Positions 25,812 through 36,182 of a stretch of 64,000 bases of DNA are shown here, piece after piece. The DNA is from Qipengyuania spongiae (GTDB lineage: Bacteria; Pseudomonadota; Alphaproteobacteria; Sphingomonadales; Sphingomonadaceae), in contig NZ_CP092471.1 in assembly GCF_026168555.1 (NCBI RefSeq), forward strand, positions 1,684,501 through 1,748,500, read 5' to 3'. The position numbers and the translations under genes are program-made. The stretch's first letter is position 1. Each line of letters starts with the position of its first letter. The notes under the pieces are model-generated. The model did not search any database. It saw only the letters and a program-made list of their open reading frames with translations, and had not been told where the DNA came from.

Positions 25812-25935
25812 CGGCAGGCCCGCACTGTTCTCGACCCCGGCAACCCTCACGCCAAGCAAGTGGCATTTTGTCAGACAGGTCGAGAAATGACCTGTTATGG
25901 TCCCAGCATGGCCACGGCATGAGGGGAGACGTTCT

Positions 25936-26361
25936 TTGAGTACAGGCACGACAACAGCGCACATCGTCGAGACCGGTGAAAGTGCTTTTGCCGTCAGCAT
26001 CGACGTGTCCGGCCATCACCTCATCGGCGATGAGCCCGTCGAACAGGGTGGCGGGGACCTGGGACCGGCGCCCTACGACCTGTTGCTGGCAGCACTGGGC
26101 GAATGCACGGCCATGACGGTGCGTTGGTATGCCCGTCAGCAGAACTGGCCGCTCGAACGCGTGGAAGTCACCCTTACGCATGCCAAGGGCACGGTCGAGG
26201 GGAAGTCGGCGAAGACGGACCATTTCGCCAAGACGATCCGTGTCATTGGCGAGGACCTGTCCGATGAGCAGCGGGAAAAGTTGATCTCGGTGGCGTCCCG
26301 CTGCCCGGTGCAGCGCACGCTGGAGGGCACGCCGGTGATCACTACGGTTGCGGCAAGCTGA
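25936..26361 (+). CDS. OsmC/Ohr-family thiol peroxidase
   Basis: About 141 residues from the TTG at 25936, which has GAGGGGAG 8 bases upstream; an in-frame start at 25897 adds 13 unlikely residues. Key segments are the first redox Cys in LLLAALGECTAMTVRWYA and the second in VASRCPVQRTLEGTP, both conserved in OsmC/YhfA-type proteins that reduce organic hydroperoxides. It belongs to the YhfA-like subgroup judging by GPAPYDLLLAALGECT. Neighbouring stress genes support an oxidative or persulfide stress role. Confidence 0.87.
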   Translation: MSTGTTTAHIVETGESAFAVSIDVSGHHLIGDEPVEQGGGDLGPAPYDLLLAALGECTAMTVRWYARQQNWPLERVEVTLTHAKGTVEGKSAKTDHFAKTIRVIGEDLSDEQREKLISVASRCPVQRTLEGTPVITTVAAS

Positions 26362-26394
26362 CGAAACCCGCACCCCGACAGGAGAAGGCAGGCG

Positions 26395-26794
26395 ATGAGC
26401 TACTATATTTCCGCCAGGTTGAAGGTCCCCTTCGATGACGCCAGCGCGCGCAGAGGCTGCGCTGAAGACGGAGGGGTTCGGCGTGATCAGCTGGATCGAT
26501 ATCCAGCAGACCCTCAAATCCAAGATCGACGTCGACTTCCGCCCCTATACGATCCTTGGCGCCTGCAATCCGACATTGGCACACGAGGCGCTGCAGCTGG
26601 AAGACAAGGTCGGCCTGATGCTGCCCTGCAATGTCATCGTGCAGCAGTCAGGTTCGGACGAAGTTGAAGTCGCCGCAATTGACCCGGTGGCGTCGATGCA
26701 GGCGATCAGCAATCCTGAACTGGTCAAAGCCGCCAGCACGGTTCGGGAAAAGCTCGCGCGCGCGATCGACCGGCTGCGGCAATCTGAAATTTAG
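26395..26794 (+). pseudogene. DUF302-family protein gene with a 2-bp frameshift
   Basis: The start MSYYISARLKVPFDDAS (from 26395) continues in the next frame as ARAEAALKTEGFGVISWIDI, followed by the DUF302 core DFRPYTILGACNPTLAHEAL and LMLPCNVIVQ. Joining the frames needs restoration of one GC unit in the GCGCGCGC run near 26441-26448, so a slippage deletion (or a sequencing error) is likely. An alternative ATG at 26435 in the second frame would give a product lacking the first strand. DUF302 proteins are small, often linked with redox and stress genes. Confidence 0.8.
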
Positions 26795-26824
26795 ACCAGC
26801 GAAAATCAGCACAGGAGGAAGATG

Positions 26825-28655
<1,831 letters not shown>

Positions 28656-28789
28656 TTGCAGGGCATCAGTCTGTGACCGCAAGCCGAAATGCGCTACCGG
28701 CGGGGTTTCGAACGCCTGAAACCAGGCTCGTGCGGGCTATCATCCTGACCAGTGGGCGTCTCATTCAGGATGACAATGCAACCGTTGAT

Positions 28790-29131
28790 CCATGGCAGGA
28801 TCAGGTTTGGGTCCTCAAGGACATCGACGTGCGGTTCCACACGGTCGGTGCTGTGCTGCTCGGCGTGCCGATTTATGTGCGCGCGCTGATGGAACACGTC
28901 GAACGCTACGGTGCGCATCTGAACTTTCGATCCAAACTGGTCGCGATCGACGGTGAGGCAAGGCTCGCGACGTTCGAACAGAAACGCGGCGACGAGTTCT
29001 CGCACGACGAAGAGCGATCCGACATAATCCATGACGTGCCGCCCCAAACCGCGCCAGGTTTCGTGCGATCCAGTCCTTTGGCGGCTCTATCCATTCAGGT
29101 GCTCCGCGAATTGTCCGATGAGAGACTGTAG
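28790..29131 (+). pseudogene. sqr: Internal fragment of a second sulfide:quinone oxidoreductase gene
   Basis: The plus frame encodes KDIDVRFHTVGAVLLGVPIY, then VRALMEHVERYGAHLNF, and ends HDVPPQTAPGFVRSSPLA. This matches residues about 185-275 of the intact SQR at 10493 (DVEFRNAGGVLFGVKEYVPA; HAVPPQVAPQFVADSPLA). Both redox cysteines and the FAD motifs are missing, and the N-terminal part of the open frame (28619-28790) is unrelated. It is a relic of a second sulfide module. Confidence 0.85.
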
Positions 29132-29183
29132 GCTTTTCGCCGATTCGTCGTGCAATCGTAACGGTTCATCGCATCGCTTCTGC

Positions 29184-29317
29184 GGGGGTATCGGTGGGGG
29201 TATTTTTCTCGAAAAGTAAAAAATGATATATCTATATCAACATTATAAGAGAAATTTATGCGTCCCTCCTCCGCTACCAGGAAATAGTGTTCGCATAGGT
29301 TCGCTTATGTTCGCATG
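29184..29317 (+). repeat. Right direct repeat, candidate attR of the island
   Basis: Identical to the left repeat in its first 19 bases (29184-29202) and in a 23-base block starting at 29265, followed by TGTTCGCATAGGTTCGCT and GTTCGCATG. Total length and internal spacing equal those of 6543-6676, but the middle differs and is AT-rich (AAAATGATATATCTATATCA). It lies 20 bases before the stress-protein gene start. No integrase gene is adjacent. Confidence 0.65.
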
Positions 29318-29337
29318 CAAGGGAGCCTGGTTCAGTC

Positions 29338-30147
29338 ATGGGCGGCAAGATCGTAGTTGGAACTGATTTTCGCGCTGAAGCTGATCGGTCGATCGATCGA
29401 GCTTTGAAATTAGCCGAATAGTGGAATGCCGAGGTCGTCCTCGTCCATGCCCTCGATCCGGCCGACGTAGACCCGCCTTCGAAAGGCGAACTAGACCGGC
29501 GGATGCGTGCGGTTCTTCCTGATGGCGATTTTAAGGTAAGTTTTCGCTACCCGGTCGAGCGCGTCGACTGTGCGATTGCGAGCATAGCGAAGGAAGAAGA
29601 CGCTCATTTGATTGTGCTCGGCGTGGCGCGCTTCAACAGCATGAAGGATTTCATGCTGGGGACCGCGGTGGACTACGTGATCCGCCATTCCACTGTCCCT
29701 GTGCTCGTTGTGAAGAACCGGCCGACCAGGCCCCATGACGGCATCGCATGCGCAACGGATTTTTATCCGCCGTCTCGCAAGGCGCTGGAGAAGGCAGCAG
29801 AGCTTTTTCCGAAAGCGGATTTTCAATTGATCCACGCCTATCATGTCACTTTCGAAGGCTGGCAGAAGGCCGAATATGTTCGGAAGGAGGTCGAAAAAGC
29901 CGAGCGCAAAGTTTTTGACGAGTTCCTTCAGATCCATCCCGAGACGCGAAAGCGGGTTACGACGCATCTTGTCTATGGCAGCCCGGGCAGCGCACTACGA
30001 AAGGACATTCGGGAAAGCGAAGCCGAGTTGCTGGTATTAGGAACTCATGGAGAATCTGCTTTGCGGCATGCGACCATTGGAAGCACTGCCAACGAACTGC
30101 TGCGAAGCCTTCCGGTCGACACTCTCGTTGTCACGAACCGCGAGTAG
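29338..30147 (+). pseudogene. Tandem-domain universal stress protein with an in-frame amber codon
   Basis: From ATG 29338 the frame reads GGKIVVGTDFRAEADRSIDR, then ALKLAE, then TAG (29419-29421), then WNAEVVLVHALDPADV and on to 30147 without another stop. Two UspA domains are present: the first ends with GTAVDYVIRHSTVPVLVVK, the second carries the ATP-loop pattern GTHGESALRHATIGSTANE and VDTLVVTNR. A Gln (CAG) is expected at the TAG position. Unless the stop is suppressed or an error, full-length protein cannot be made; reinitiation at an internal start (about 29503) would give a truncated product. It lies just outside the right repeat. Confidence 0.8.
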
Positions 30148-30258
30148 CGAGCACGGTCTCGAAGCCTCTAAATCGAGGGTCGTCAGCCTTGATTGGCTCG
30201 CCAAGCCATTGGGAAAGGCTTCGATGACCGACGAATTCGAACGGGTCTGTTGCGAATC
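30148..30258. other. Short gap between convergent genes
   Basis: Separates the stress-protein gene from the convergent cytochrome c gene. No clear terminator hairpin with a T tract was found. Confidence 0.3.
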
Positions 30259-30612
30259 TCAGGATGGTCGCCTGACATAATCGTCCGATTGCAGGGTCAT
30301 GATGTGATCGGCGATGATCTCGATATCCATCTCATCGAGGTCAACGTCCATCTGCATCGGATAATTGTGCGCGTCTGACAGGAAGGTTTCGAGGGTTTCG
30401 CGCGTAAGGCCTGGGCTGTTCGCGATGTCGGCAAACCCGGGCGCATCGGGTTTGGGCGAAACGGCATTGGCAGTTACAGCGTGACATTCGCCGCATACCG
30501 CCTCGACGTAGTCAGGCGCCTTGGCCTGACTGGTCGCGAGCGCCATATTCTCGCTCGATTGGCAGCCGACCAGCAAAAGCGAAGTCAAAATAACAGATAG
30601 TGCAAATTTCAT
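30259..30612 (-). CDS. Lipoprotein c-type cytochrome, paralogue of 23768-24169
   Basis: About 117 residues from the ATG at 30612, chosen because GAGG lies 7 bases upstream and the lipoprotein signal MKFALSVILTSLLLVGC begins exactly there. One haem site CGECH occurs near residue 43. The C-terminal region, PGLTRETLETFLSDAHNYPM and ADHIMTLQSDDYV, aligns with PGLTGATIKPWLQKSHNFPD and AAYMISLQRSDYV of the first cytochrome. It would be a membrane-anchored periplasmic electron carrier. It is divergent from no regulator and lies downstream of the NmrA-like gene on the same strand. Confidence 0.88.
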   Translation of the reverse strand: MKFALSVILTSLLLVGCQSSENMALATSQAKAPDYVEAVCGECHAVTANAVSPKPDAPGFADIANSPGLTRETLETFLSDAHNYPMQMDVDLDEMDIEIIADHIMTLQSDDYVRRPS

Positions 30613-30668
30613 ACGTTGCCTCATTGGTCGTGAGCCGAACCAGCATAGCTGTAAACCGATTGATACGA

Positions 30669-31508
30669 TCACTTCCATAGCGCGTGATAATCATCAAGGT
30701 AGTCGAAGATACTCCTTGGTTTTTTAGGGATCATTTGCGCAAGATCGGGCGCAATGCCCGCAGCCTGACCGAACCGAAGGCCCACATGAAGCGCGGTCTG
30801 GACTATAGCCTTGCTCCAAGGTTCGTTTTTTGCACGAAGGTGCGTCAAATAGCCGATGATCGAGGCTGGCTTGTAAGAAATCTGACGGTTGAGCAGAAAC
30901 GACAGGCGGTCGGCCACTTGCATAAACGTAACAGCTACGGGACCGGTCAGCCCATACGCTGTGTCAGAATGTAGATCTGGGCGTAACCGACAGCCCGCTG
31001 TTGCTTCTCCGATATCGCGGGCATCGACAAAAGCAACTTTGCCCCTGCCTGCCGGCACATATATCCGGTTGTCGAAACGTATATCTCCGGCGTAAGCCGT
31101 CTCGATGTTCTGAGCGAAGAAGCCTGGGCGCAAAATTGTCCAGCCCGATGTCTCGGCGAGATAGCGTTCGACCTTCGCGTGCGGCAGAAACGACAAATTT
31201 TCCGCCCCGGCAACCGACAAGAAGACAATGTGTTCGACGCCTATGGACCTTGCAAAGCGAACGAACGGCCCCAGCGTGTTGTCAATGTCAGTGATCTGCG
31301 GAGGGCGCAGGAGGAATAGTCGAGACACTCCGGACAAGGCCAAATCCCAACTCGCCCGGTCCAAAAAATCGAAGCGAACTTCACCAACACTACTGCCGTC
31401 ACGGCTGGCGACGAGTGGTGCGGTGCCAGCAGCCCGCAAGGCTTGCACCACTGCCCTGCCGACAGTTCCGCTACCCCCAGTCACGAGAATATTCTCTGCT
31501 ATGGCCAT
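30669..31508 (-). CDS. NmrA-like NAD(P)-binding oxidoreductase
   Basis: About 279 residues from ATG 31508 (MAIAENILVTGGSG), with an alternative start at 31547. The Rossmann motif ILVTGGSGTVGRAVVQAL (about 6-23) is followed by FDFLD, the NmrA/SDR-a8 pattern IGVEHIVFLSVAGAEN and HAKVERYLAETSGWTILRPGFF, typical of atypical SDRs that sense or reduce with NAD(P)H. The C-terminal part with helical LTHLRAKNEPWS fits the same family. Divergent from the DUF6544 gene with a 38-bp gap, so they may share a promoter region. Substrate unknown. Confidence 0.85.
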   Translation of the reverse strand: MAIAENILVTGGSGTVGRAVVQALRAAGTAPLVASRDGSSVGEVRFDFLDRASWDLALSGVSRLFLLRPPQITDIDNTLGPFVRFARSIGVEHIVFLSVAGAENLSFLPHAKVERYLAETSGWTILRPGFFAQNIETAYAGDIRFDNRIYVPAGRGKVAFVDARDIGEATAGCRLRPDLHSDTAYGLTGPVAVTFMQVADRLSFLLNRQISYKPASIIGYLTHLRAKNEPWSKAIVQTALHVGLRFGQAAGIAPDLAQMIPKKPRSIFDYLDDYHALWK

Positions 31509-31546
31509 GCTGGCAGCATCGCGATCCGATAAAGGCAAGTCTAGCA

Positions 31547-32254
31547 ATGTCCAATATTCGCCAAGCAGGCATGGCCCGCCCAGAGACGTTGATTAGACTT
31601 GCCGAGCGTATTGGCGCACAAGTTACTCGAGCTGAAACGAAAGCAAGATTGAGGCAGCGTGGAATCTTGCGGACCGGTTCGACCGGTCGATGGATGAAAT
31701 TTCGGGCTCGTCAGTCGATAGACGTCAATCGACCAAGTTTCTGTTGGACGGCGAGCGTTGGCCCTTTCGGTCTCCTGCAAGTTCGCGATGAATTGCAAGA
31801 CGGGCTACCTCAGGGTTTCGTAAGATTGCTTGACGCAATCACCTTGTCAAAAGCAACACCGAGTCCCGCCTTGCTGAAAGGGCAAATCATGCGGTATCTC
31901 GCGGAGTTACCCTGGGCGCCTGACGCATTGTTATCGAATGACCGAGTAAGTTGGGCCGAAGAAGCGGACAATACGCTCCGGGCATCCGTGCATGCTTTTG
32001 GTGTCCGCGCCTCCGTTTTGTTCAAGCTTGACGCGGATGGAACGATTGCATCCGTCAGTGCAGAAGACAGGCCGCGGCAGGAAGGGCGCGGCTTTCGGGA
32101 GCGACCTTGGCGCGGCACCTATGGCGACTATCGGAGAGTGGACGGGCGTCTTCTTCCCCATAAAGCCGAGGTGAGCTGGAAAGTGGACGGAACGTGGTTT
32201 CCGGTCTGGCGCGGAAAATTGGAACAATGGGAAATCGGAAAAGCGTCCTCCTGA
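31547..32254 (+). CDS. DUF6544-like protein
   Basis: A 235-residue protein from ATG 31547. An early segment, RQRGILRTGSTGRWMKFRAR, leads to the family-like block LLKGQIMRYLAELPWAPDAL (about 105-124) and later RPWRGTYGDYRRVDGRLLPH. These resemble the DUF6544/DUF6920 family of soluble proteins with a lipid-binding-like beta fold and unknown function. An in-frame upstream extension to 31415 lies inside the divergent gene and is not used. No signal peptide. Confidence 0.65.
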   Translation: MSNIRQAGMARPETLIRLAERIGAQVTRAETKARLRQRGILRTGSTGRWMKFRARQSIDVNRPSFCWTASVGPFGLLQVRDELQDGLPQGFVRLLDAITLSKATPSPALLKGQIMRYLAELPWAPDALLSNDRVSWAEEADNTLRASVHAFGVRASVLFKLDADGTIASVSAEDRPRQEGRGFRERPWRGTYGDYRRVDGRLLPHKAEVSWKVDGTWFPVWRGKLEQWEIGKASS

Positions 32255-32294
32255 CTTCGGTGATCTCGATTGCATCTCCGGAAGCGACGGCGAA

Positions 32295-32570
32295 CTACCC
32301 CTTCGCGTTGACCACTGTGTTGGCCTCACCGCCCAGCACAAAAATCCAGATCACGATACAAGCGATCCAACCCGTATTGAACACGACCAAAGCTGTCCAT
32401 ACCGCCGCCGATGTAGCCCTGCGGTGCCCCGGCCCGCGCACCATCTCGCCGACCCGATCGCCTTTGAAAACGCGAGCCACATCCTGAAGATGCAGCAATA
32501 GCCAAATTCCGGCGGCAAGGCTGGCAATCGCGAACAACGCGATCAGTGCGGGCAGAAACCAGAGCGGCAT
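32295..32570 (-). CDS. Small two-helix membrane protein, unrecognised
   Basis: A 91-residue protein with two clear transmembrane segments: WFLPALIALFAIASLAAGIW (about 4-26) and TALVVFNTGWIACIVIWIFV (about 59-78). A conserved-looking basic loop (VFKGDRVGEMVRGPGHRR) lies between them. No enzymatic motif. It is 25 bases downstream of the hemN fragment on the same strand. It may be intact though its neighbours are decayed. Confidence 0.6.
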   Translation of the reverse strand: MPLWFLPALIALFAIASLAAGIWLLLHLQDVARVFKGDRVGEMVRGPGHRRATSAAVWTALVVFNTGWIACIVIWIFVLGGEANTVVNAKG

Positions 32571-32595
32571 GTGATAACTCCTTGATCAATCGGCG

Positions 32596-33216
32596 TCAGA
32601 CGGCCGAGCTGAACCTGCGTGCGGATTGCCGACGGTAAGCATCGAAAATCGCGGCGATCGTCCGGGAATATGGCAGCCCTTCGGCCGTTATGGAAAGGAT
32701 GTCATGCTCGATCGAGGCGAGATCGCGGTCGACGAACGGTTCAAGCGCATCCTGCAATGTTTGCCGTAATTGCGAGGAAATGTTGGCGCTCCCGCGACAT
32801 AGCAAATCCTCGATCATTCGCCCCCGCCGTCGGTCATCCTTCGTGCGAGAGACACCGACGTTCGTTGTCAGTTTGCCTTGGCTCGCCATCATTCGATAGC
32901 GGCCGCTGTTCTTCTCGTTCTGGACGAGGAGACCCGGGAAGCTGCTGACCGCCGAACTTCCGAGGCCGATGAGCGTCGGTGACTGATCGTCGGTAAAGCC
33001 CTGGAAGTTTCGTCGCAGCCTTTTTGCGGTGAAAGCCTGCGCGAACGGGTCGCCGGGCTTCGCAAAATGATCGAACCCGACCGCTTTGTAGCCGTGGGTG
33101 GTGAGAAAATCATAACCGAGTCCCGCCATGGCAAACCGGTCCACTGCTCCGGGAAGCGCATTGTCGCCGATAACGCGCTGCCGTGGGATGAGGTGCGGGA
33201 CATGCGCATACCCGGG
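32596..33216 (-). pseudogene. hemN: 5'-truncated hemN (oxygen-independent coproporphyrinogen III oxidase)
   Basis: The minus frame begins abruptly at about 33216 with GYAHVPHLIPRQRVIGDNAL and continues GYKAVGFDHFAKPGDPFAQA, RLRRNFQGFTDDQSPTLIGL and SSAVSSFPGLLVQNEK, all conserved HemN C-terminal blocks. The radical-SAM CxxxCxxC domain and about 250 N-terminal residues are missing. A GTG at 33144 could serve as start but the product would lack the catalytic cluster. The break coincides to within a few bases with that of the opposed type I secretion ATPase fragment. Confidence 0.85.
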
Positions 33217-33614
33217 CCGGTGTCCACGAGATGATCCTCCACCTCCCGCGCGGCTACGACACGATGATCGGAGACGCGCATCATCGCCTGTCGACCGGTC
33301 AGGCGCAGCGGATCGCCCTGGCGAGAGCCCTGTTCGGCAAGCCGAAACTCATCGTCCTGGACGAGCCCAATTCGGCGCTCGATTCCGAAGGGGAGCAGGC
33401 ACTGGTCCGGGCGGTCGCGGCCGCCAGGCTCGACCGTGCGGCGATCATGATAGTCGCGCACCGCGCGGCCATCCTATCCACGGCCGAGAAATTGCTCGTT
33501 CTGGAAGACGGGTCGGTGGCCGACTTCGGGCCACGTGACGAGATACTCAAGAAGATGCGCAGTCACATGGAGAAACGCACAGTCGTGCCGATGACCGGGA
33601 GAGCAAAGGCGTGA
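33216..33614 (+). pseudogene. 5'-truncated type I secretion ABC ATPase (PrtD-like)
   Basis: The frame begins AGVHEMILHLPRGYDTMIGD and includes the ABC signature LSTGQAQRIALARALFG, Walker B LIVLDEPNSALDSEGE and the H-loop IVAHRAAIL, then ends normally at 33614. The transmembrane domain and Walker A are absent. The sequence matches PrtD/HlyB-type secretion ATPases that export RTX proteins or proteases. Its stop overlaps a GTG start of an adaptor remnant (GTGA), so an operon prtD-prtE-tolC existed before decay. Confidence 0.85.
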
Positions 33615-33845
33615 ACGATATGAGCTGGAAATTCGGGAAACCCCAAATCGAAGCAGGCGAAGATGCCGAGGACGCCCCGCGGCGCGAACTGCGATCGGGT
33701 GCTGTCATCGGCGGGGAACGGCAGCAGGTCGAGCAGATCGGGGGCTATAACGAACAGATCCACTACAATCGCGAGCAGAGCCGCTTGATCGACGAGGAAC
33801 TCTCGGCTCGCGGAGCGCATACCAAGCGGGGGATCGCCAAAGGGC
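33611..33845 (+). pseudogene. HlyD-type secretion adaptor remnant
   Basis: It starts with GTG 33611 overlapping the ATPase stop. After about 27 residues it jumps into the coiled-coil hairpin of a HlyD/PrtE adaptor (RRELRSGAVIGGERQQVEQI, then GYNEQIHYNREQSRLIDEEL), then breaks at about 33830 and runs into TolC-like sequence. The membrane anchor, lipoyl and barrel domains are deleted. Confidence 0.65.
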
Positions 33846-34241
33846 CGGTCATCGCCTCGCCGCAAACCTCCACCGCCGCGCAGGCGGGCGTGACGCTGAC
33901 CGTGCCGCTGTTCCAGGGCGGGCGGCCCGCCGCGCTTCAGCGGCAGGCGCAGGCGCGCATCCGCCGCGCTCGAAAACGTGATCGCCGCCGAGCGCGACGC
34001 GATCGCCCAGGTCCGCGCCGCCTATTCCAGCTGGCATGCCTCGCTTGCTATCATCGAAAGTTCGCAGACCGCGGTGGAAGCCGCCTCGCTCAGCCTAGAA
34101 GGCGTGCGGGCAGAGAATTCGATCGGCAACCGCACCATTCTCGACGTGAGCAGCTCCAACGCGCAGATTCCCGGCGGCGCGCAGTGCTGTAACGCAAAAG
34201 CCGACTTTGCGCTCGACCAGAGCATGGCGATCTGTTGGTAA
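33846..34241 (+). pseudogene. TolC-type outer-membrane channel remnant
   Basis: AQAGVTLTVPLFQGGRPAAL in one frame continues in the next frame as ENVIAAERDAIAQVRAAYSS, AIIESSQTAVEAASLSLEGV and RAENSIGNRTILDV, which is the second OEP repeat of TolC. A frameshift occurs near 33968-33978 and the 3' end diverges after about 34145. It completes a decayed type I secretion operon. Confidence 0.75.
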
Positions 34242-34325
34242 AAGTTTCTTCACTAATAGTTTCTAAAGCCAACAGTAGGGGCAATCGTCGATCCGTGGCT
34301 TGCTCCGGTGTTGGAGTGCCCAGCC

Positions 34326-36182
34326 ATGAGATGTCGCCCTTTTCTGCGCAGAGCGGCCAAACTGGCGAGAGCCACGCGGCTCGATCAACGAGGGTCCACC
34401 CTGCCGATGATGGCGATCGGCCTGCTGACGTCGCTCGCCGCCACCGGTTCCGCCATTGATATCGGCCGGATCTACATGGTCAAACTGCAGTTGCAGGCCG
34501 GCGTCGACGCAGCAGCACTGGCCGGCGCGCGGTCGTTCAGCAACACTTCCTCTTCCGACGCCGGTCGCGACAAACAGGTCGATTCCTATTTCGCCGAGAA
34601 CTTTCCCGACGGTTATCTCGGCACGACATCCGTCCGGCCGGATCGATCGTTTCGCGTCGTCGATCAGACGAACGTGACCACGGTCAGCGCTCGGGCGAGC
34701 GTGCCGATGGCCTTCATGCAGATTTTCGGCTTTTCGAACACGAACCTGAACGCCACGGCCACCGCGGAGCTCCAGCCTCGTCCGCTCGAGGTGATGGTGG
34801 TGCTCGACGATACCGGCTCCATGCAGACGAAAGATGTGGGCGGCGGGTCCCGCATGGATGCTCTCAAGGCGGCGATGCACACTTTCGTCGACACTTTGCA
34901 CGCCGGCCGCACATCTCGCGAGGATCTCGCGCTCGGATTCGTCACTTACAATGTGACCACCAATGTCGGGGACATCCTGACAGAACACGGGGTCGCTATC
35001 GAACCGATGGACGGCTTCACCAATATCGGAACCTACACCAACGGGATCAACGGCAGGGGCAATCCGCTCGGCTGGATGGGCTGCGTTGAGGACGACGCAA
35101 CCGTTCAGAACCTGTCATCGTCGCCTTCGACCTTCGAGGCGGGAGCGTGGGACATCGTCAGCAGCCTGCCCGGCGAGGAAACTACGCGCGGACGCCATCC
35201 AGCGGTCCGCCCATACCATTACAAGCCCCTGTCGCTGTTGAACAATTCGGGGGACACCTATTCGTCCTCGGCCGATAGCGTGTCGAAATACGTGCCCAAG
35301 CATACGCAGTCCAACACATCCGACGGGCGCAGGAACAACCACTACTTGTTGAGCCCCGGTGGCGACATGAGCAAGGGTCAGGAGCTCGCAAACAAGGCTG
35401 CTTATCGTCAGCACTTCTACGATTTCTACATCGGCCTCAACAACGGGTCCGCGACGGCGAGCGACGACGTAATTGTCAGTAGCGGTGATGGCTATTTCGA
35501 TCCCGCCAGCGGCGGTGCGTGGAAGGTCAAGTACGACCGCATCCCCTATATCGGAAACTCTTCCTACTGGGCGCAGCCGAACCCGGCGTATGGCTATCCG
35601 CTCAATTCGCCGCGACGCATCAACCACACCCTCAAGATGGCGACTCCGAACTGGCAGTGCCCCGAACCGGCGATGAAGATTTCTTATGGCCGGCAGAAGT
35701 CGGAGTATTTGAATTACGTCGACTACGACAATTATGCAGTCATGCCGGCGTCGGGCACGCTGCATCACATCGGCTTGCTATGGGGCTATCGTCTGTTGGC
35801 GCGCGACGATGTTTTCCGGCGGACGAATCCGTATCCCGACCAGAAGCCGATCAAGGCCCTGGTTTTCATGACGGATGGTGAAACGTCGCTCAGTTCCGAG
35901 CCGACCTGGTACGGCGCCTATGGTCGCCTGGCGGACCGGCGTCTCACGGATTCCACTAGCACGGGCAATTTCCAGACACAGATCATGCGGCGCTTCGCAA
36001 AGGTCTGCGAGGCGGCGAAGCGCGACGATATCGACGTCTACATCGTTTCGCTGAAAGCCAATGTCGGCGAGTTTTCGACATGCGCCGGAGACCGGTATTA
36101 CCGAACCTCCGACGCCGCGACCATCAACGATGCTTTCGGGCAAATCGCCGTCGACCTCGTCGATCTGCACCTCACCGACTGA
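34326..36182 (+). CDS. TadG-like pilus-assembly protein with vWA domain
   Basis: A 618-residue protein from ATG 34326, the Met nearest the basic N-terminus. Residues about 20-50 form the TadG/TadE-type hydrophobic stalk (GSTLPMMAIGLLTSLAATGS, then AIDIGRIYMVKLQLQAGVDA), cleaved or anchored like a pseudopilin. A von Willebrand A domain begins near 155 with the MIDAS motif DDTGSM and later VFMTDGETSLSS. A long insertion (about 230-480) separates these parts. It would be exported and bind a divalent metal. It overlaps the next gene by 1 base, making a TadG-TadE-TadE operon. Confidence 0.85.
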   Translation: MRCRPFLRRAAKLARATRLDQRGSTLPMMAIGLLTSLAATGSAIDIGRIYMVKLQLQAGVDAAALAGARSFSNTSSSDAGRDKQVDSYFAENFPDGYLGTTSVRPDRSFRVVDQTNVTTVSARASVPMAFMQIFGFSNTNLNATATAELQPRPLEVMVVLDDTGSMQTKDVGGGSRMDALKAAMHTFVDTLHAGRTSREDLALGFVTYNVTTNVGDILTEHGVAIEPMDGFTNIGTYTNGINGRGNPLGWMGCVEDDATVQNLSSSPSTFEAGAWDIVSSLPGEETTRGRHPAVRPYHYKPLSLLNNSGDTYSSSADSVSKYVPKHTQSNTSDGRRNNHYLLSPGGDMSKGQELANKAAYRQHFYDFYIGLNNGSATASDDVIVSSGDGYFDPASGGAWKVKYDRIPYIGNSSYWAQPNPAYGYPLNSPRRINHTLKMATPNWQCPEPAMKISYGRQKSEYLNYVDYDNYAVMPASGTLHHIGLLWGYRLLARDDVFRRTNPYPDQKPIKALVFMTDGETSLSSEPTWYGAYGRLADRRLTDSTSTGNFQTQIMRRFAKVCEAAKRDDIDVYIVSLKANVGEFSTCAGDRYYRTSDAATINDAFGQIAVDLVDLHLTD

